Positions 15,928 through 16,803 of a DNA stretch of 16,803 nt are shown here, one piece after another (positions within the stretch are counted from its first letter, which is position 1; each line of letters starts with the position of its first letter). The DNA is from UBA1801 sp035353395 (GTDB lineage Bacteria; Acidobacteriota; Holophagae; Holophagales; Holophagaceae), in assembly GCA_035353395.1 (NCBI GenBank), contig DAOPZL010000059.1:1-16803 (forward strand), written 5' to 3'. The position numbers were made by a program, and so were the translations under genes. Below the pieces are notes generated by a model. That model was not told where the DNA came from, did not search any database, and saw only the letters and a program-made list of their open reading frames with translations.

Positions 15928-16266
15928 ATGAAGGTCATCTTCACCGGCCGCCACGTAGAGGTTTCCGACGCTCTGAAGGCTTTCGCCCAGGAGCGCCTGG
16001 ATAAAATGTCCCCCTACCTGGACGACATCATCGACGTCCACGTCACCCTGGGCGTGGAAAAGCACAGACACCAGGCTGAAGTTTCGGTCAAGACCCGGAG
16101 CAGCGAATTCCTGGCGAGTGCCGAGACGGATGACATGTACGCGAGCCTGACCCAGGTCCTGGACAAGCTCGAGACCCAGGCCCACAAGCACACCGGCAAG
16201 CGGCAGGCCGCCAACAAGAGCGTGGACAAGGAAAAGGTCGTCCTCACGACCGCCGAAGCTGAATAG
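15928..16266 (+). CDS. hpf: Ribosome hibernation-promoting factor, short form
   Basis: HPF/YfiA-family protein that binds the decoding region of the 30S subunit and inactivates ribosomes in stationary phase or stress. 112 aa. The N-terminal beta-alpha-beta-beta-beta-alpha fold is visible: MKVIFTGRHVEVSDALKAFA, the helix ERLDKMSPYLDDIIDVHVTL, strands EKHRHQAEVSVKTRSS, and DDMYASLTQVLDKLETQAHKHTGKR. The chain ends shortly after, so it lacks the ~60-residue C-terminal domain that lets long HPF pair ribosomes into 100S dimers. rpoN-hpf adjacency is classical. A strong terminator follows, so hpf closes the run. A very good ribosome site suggests high expression. Firm. Confidence 0.94.
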   Translation: MKVIFTGRHVEVSDALKAFAQERLDKMSPYLDDIIDVHVTLGVEKHRHQAEVSVKTRSSEFLASAETDDMYASLTQVLDKLETQAHKHTGKRQAANKSVDKEKVVLTTAEAE

Positions 16267-16291
16267 CCCTCATCCTCCATATCCATGATGC

Positions 16292-16317
16292 GAACAGGCC
16301 CGGTTCCGGGCCTGTTC
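16292..16317 (+). terminator. Intrinsic terminator after hpf
   Basis: Perfect 12-bp inverted repeat GAACAGGCCCGG-TT-CCGGGCCTGTTC, 25 bases after the hpf stop, followed by the pyrimidine-rich TTCGTC. The stem is very stable and the position is right. The T-tract is weak, so release may be imperfect. Confidence 0.75.
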
Positions 16318-16486
16318 TTCGTCAGGGGCAAAAGAACGAACGGAAGGCTAAATTGGATATAACAACAATAATTACAGTGTTAAGATTCTATTTTTAGAAT
16401 TGTTTAATCATTGAAAACAAGCTCCTGCACCCCCTGTTCCCTGGACTTTGTCCCAAGGGGGATTCGGTGCGCCCGTCCCGGGCTGT

Positions 16487-16514
16487 TGGTTGGGGAGGAA
16501 GGATTCGAACCATC
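16487..16514 (-). other. tRNA 3'-end-like fragment (T-arm to CCA), possible attachment site
   Basis: On the minus strand the sequence reads GATGG-TTCGAAT-CCTTC (T-stem with four of five pairs and the invariant TTCGAAT loop), then CTCCCCA (seven-base acceptor half), discriminator A and CCA. No matching D-arm, anticodon arm or 5' acceptor half (TGGGGAG) is found upstream. TGGGAAG immediately before could pair six of seven with the acceptor half, but it abuts the T-arm. It is therefore a fragment or a remnant with a deletion, not a complete tRNA. Such 3' ends are typical att sequences left by tyrosine-recombinase integration. Confidence 0.5.
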
Positions 16515-16611
16515 TTCCCAAATCATGATATTCAATGCCTACTTTTGGAATAACACGATGTATTTCAAGAGCAACTAGCGGTTTGGCCAGATGTTGTCTC
16601 GGCAAGATGGC

Positions 16612-16642
16612 GAACTTGTGCGAACACCAAGTTCTTTATTTT
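16612..16642 (+). terminator. Terminator-like hairpin with T-rich tail
   Basis: Inverted repeat GAACTTG (16612-16618) / CAAGTTC (16628-16634) with a nine-base loop that can form two more pairs around CGAA, followed directly by TTTATTTT (16635-16642). This is the shape of an intrinsic terminator for plus-strand transcription. No upstream plus-strand gene is evident, so what it would end is unclear. Confidence 0.45.
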
Positions 16643-16725
16643 CATTCAACGCGAACTTCCTGTGACATCGACTTGTGCTGCAGCTACAGGCGAGTTCGAT
16701 CAGTCTGTCGAAGTTGTTGCGTGAA
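16641..16725. repeat. Long imperfect palindrome of about 85 bases
   Basis: Working inwards: TTCA/TGAA, CAAC/GTTG, an unpaired GCG on one side, AACTTC/GAAGTT, a symmetric 4x4 mismatch (CTGT/TGTC), GAC/GTC, ATCGA/TCGAT with a two-base bulge, and CTTGT/GCGAG with wobbles, around a 13-base loop. An alternative inner fold pairs CGAACT (16652-16657) with AGTTCG (16693-16698) and CCTGT (16659-16663) with ACAGG (16686-16690). The CAAC/GTTG base, unpaired spacers and overall size recall integron attC sites, but the fit to that consensus is partial. Confidence 0.35.
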
Positions 16726-16801
16726 TATCCGTGAAAAGTCTGGTTGCAAGAGTAGTGTCCAGAAGTTTCTGTAAGTCCTTGACGGTAGATGGATCGCAGT
16801 G
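16700..16801 (-). CDS. Possible C-terminal end of an ORF entering from the right
   Basis: On the minus strand, 33 codons run open from the window edge to a TGA at 16702-16700 and read STVKDLQKLLDTTLATRL followed by FTDIHATTSTD. The stretch is amphipathic and more protein-like than the other frames, but it is short, overlaps the palindrome, and matches nothing I recognise. It is included only because it could be the end of a gene outside the window. Confidence 0.15.
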   Translation of the reverse strand, partial: HCDPSTVKDLQKLLDTTLATRLFTDIHATTSTD

Positions 16802-16803
16802 AA

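Larger units (their letters stand above)
16318..16803. other. Low-GC, gene-poor right end (possible edge of an accessory region)
   Basis: By hand count GC is about 45% here (218 of 483 bases from 16321), far below the coding regions to the left. Stops are frequent and no ORF has protein-like features. Contents: an AT-rich hairpin ATTCTA-TTTT-TAGAAT at 16385-16400; a GC-richer patch at ~16425-16500; a tRNA 3'-end-like sequence; a terminator-like hairpin; and a long imperfect palindrome. The base shift and tRNA-like end together suggest an insertion boundary, but the window stops before this can be settled. Confidence 0.55.

Noticed and set aside
16408..16605. 65-codon minus-strand ORF containing GRWFESFLPNQQ
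   Set aside because: That peptide is what the tRNA T-arm/acceptor sequence gives when translated, a familiar artefact. The rest has no family signs.
16535..16774. 79-codon plus-strand ORF in the low-GC end
   Set aside because: Cys/Ser/Arg-rich composition, no clear ribosome site, and it runs through the terminator-like hairpin and the palindrome.
16487..16803. tmRNA (ssrA) on the minus strand, because of the tRNA-like 3' end and an NNFDRL-like reading upstream
   Set aside because: No tag frame ending in LAA or similar with a stop, the 3' acceptor sequence is not tmRNA-like, no matching 5' acceptor half was seen, and the low GC is unlike a housekeeping RNA in this genome.
1..16803. CRISPR array, rRNA operon, insertion sequence or prophage genes
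   Set aside because: No regularly spaced repeats, no rRNA-like blocks, and no transposase or phage protein motifs were seen on either strand.

Overview
The window is high-GC chromosomal DNA from a diderm (Gram-negative) bacterium; the last ~480 bases are much poorer in GC (about 45% by hand count). The gene set (LptD, an LptB ABC ATPase beside rpoN and hpf, Pit with a DUF47 partner, a mid-length RNase E/G) and the codon style suggest a deep-branching Gram-negative. My best guess is an Acidobacteriota of the Holophaga/Geothrix kind, but that is inference and was not tested by any search.

Layout. 1-390: 3' end of a release factor 3 gene (prfC), then a 100-residue protein of unknown function (482-784). 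A strong hairpin between convergent genes follows. 879-2536, minus strand: a two-gene phosphate-transport unit, with DUF47/PhoU-like protein first and Pit permease second. A ~350-base divergent intergenic region leads to an RNase E/G gene with a TTG start and a long Pro/Ala/Glu/Lys-rich tail (2891-5107), then lptD (5171-7453). lptD converges on, and overlaps by 11 bases, a minus-strand pair: thioredoxin reductase trxB (8881-9855) followed by a PleD-like diguanylate cyclase with two degenerate receiver domains (7443-8825).

From 9981 rightwards the plus strand holds a tightly packed run: a possible 51-codon ORF, recJ, a 573-residue LptC/LptA-like protein, lptB, rpoN and hpf. Four successive junctions overlap by one to four bases (ATGA, ATGA, GTGA, TAATG), so the run is probably one transcript with coupled translation. 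It ends at a perfect 12-bp GC-rich hairpin after hpf. The lptC-lptA-lptB-rpoN-hpf order is well known from Proteobacteria. Here lptC and lptA seem to be replaced by one long protein, and recJ is joined upstream. LptD, LptB and the LptC/A-like protein are parts of the same lipopolysaccharide export bridge. RNase E/G, HPF, RF3 and sigma-54 concern RNA turnover, ribosomes and transcription.

The right end (16318-16803) is the most foreign-looking part. It has low GC, no convincing gene, a 28-base sequence like the 3' end of a tRNA (T-arm to CCA, minus strand), a terminator-like hairpin with a T-rich tail, and a long imperfect palindrome of ~85 bases. This looks like the edge of an accessory or integrated region, and is where I would look first for something new.
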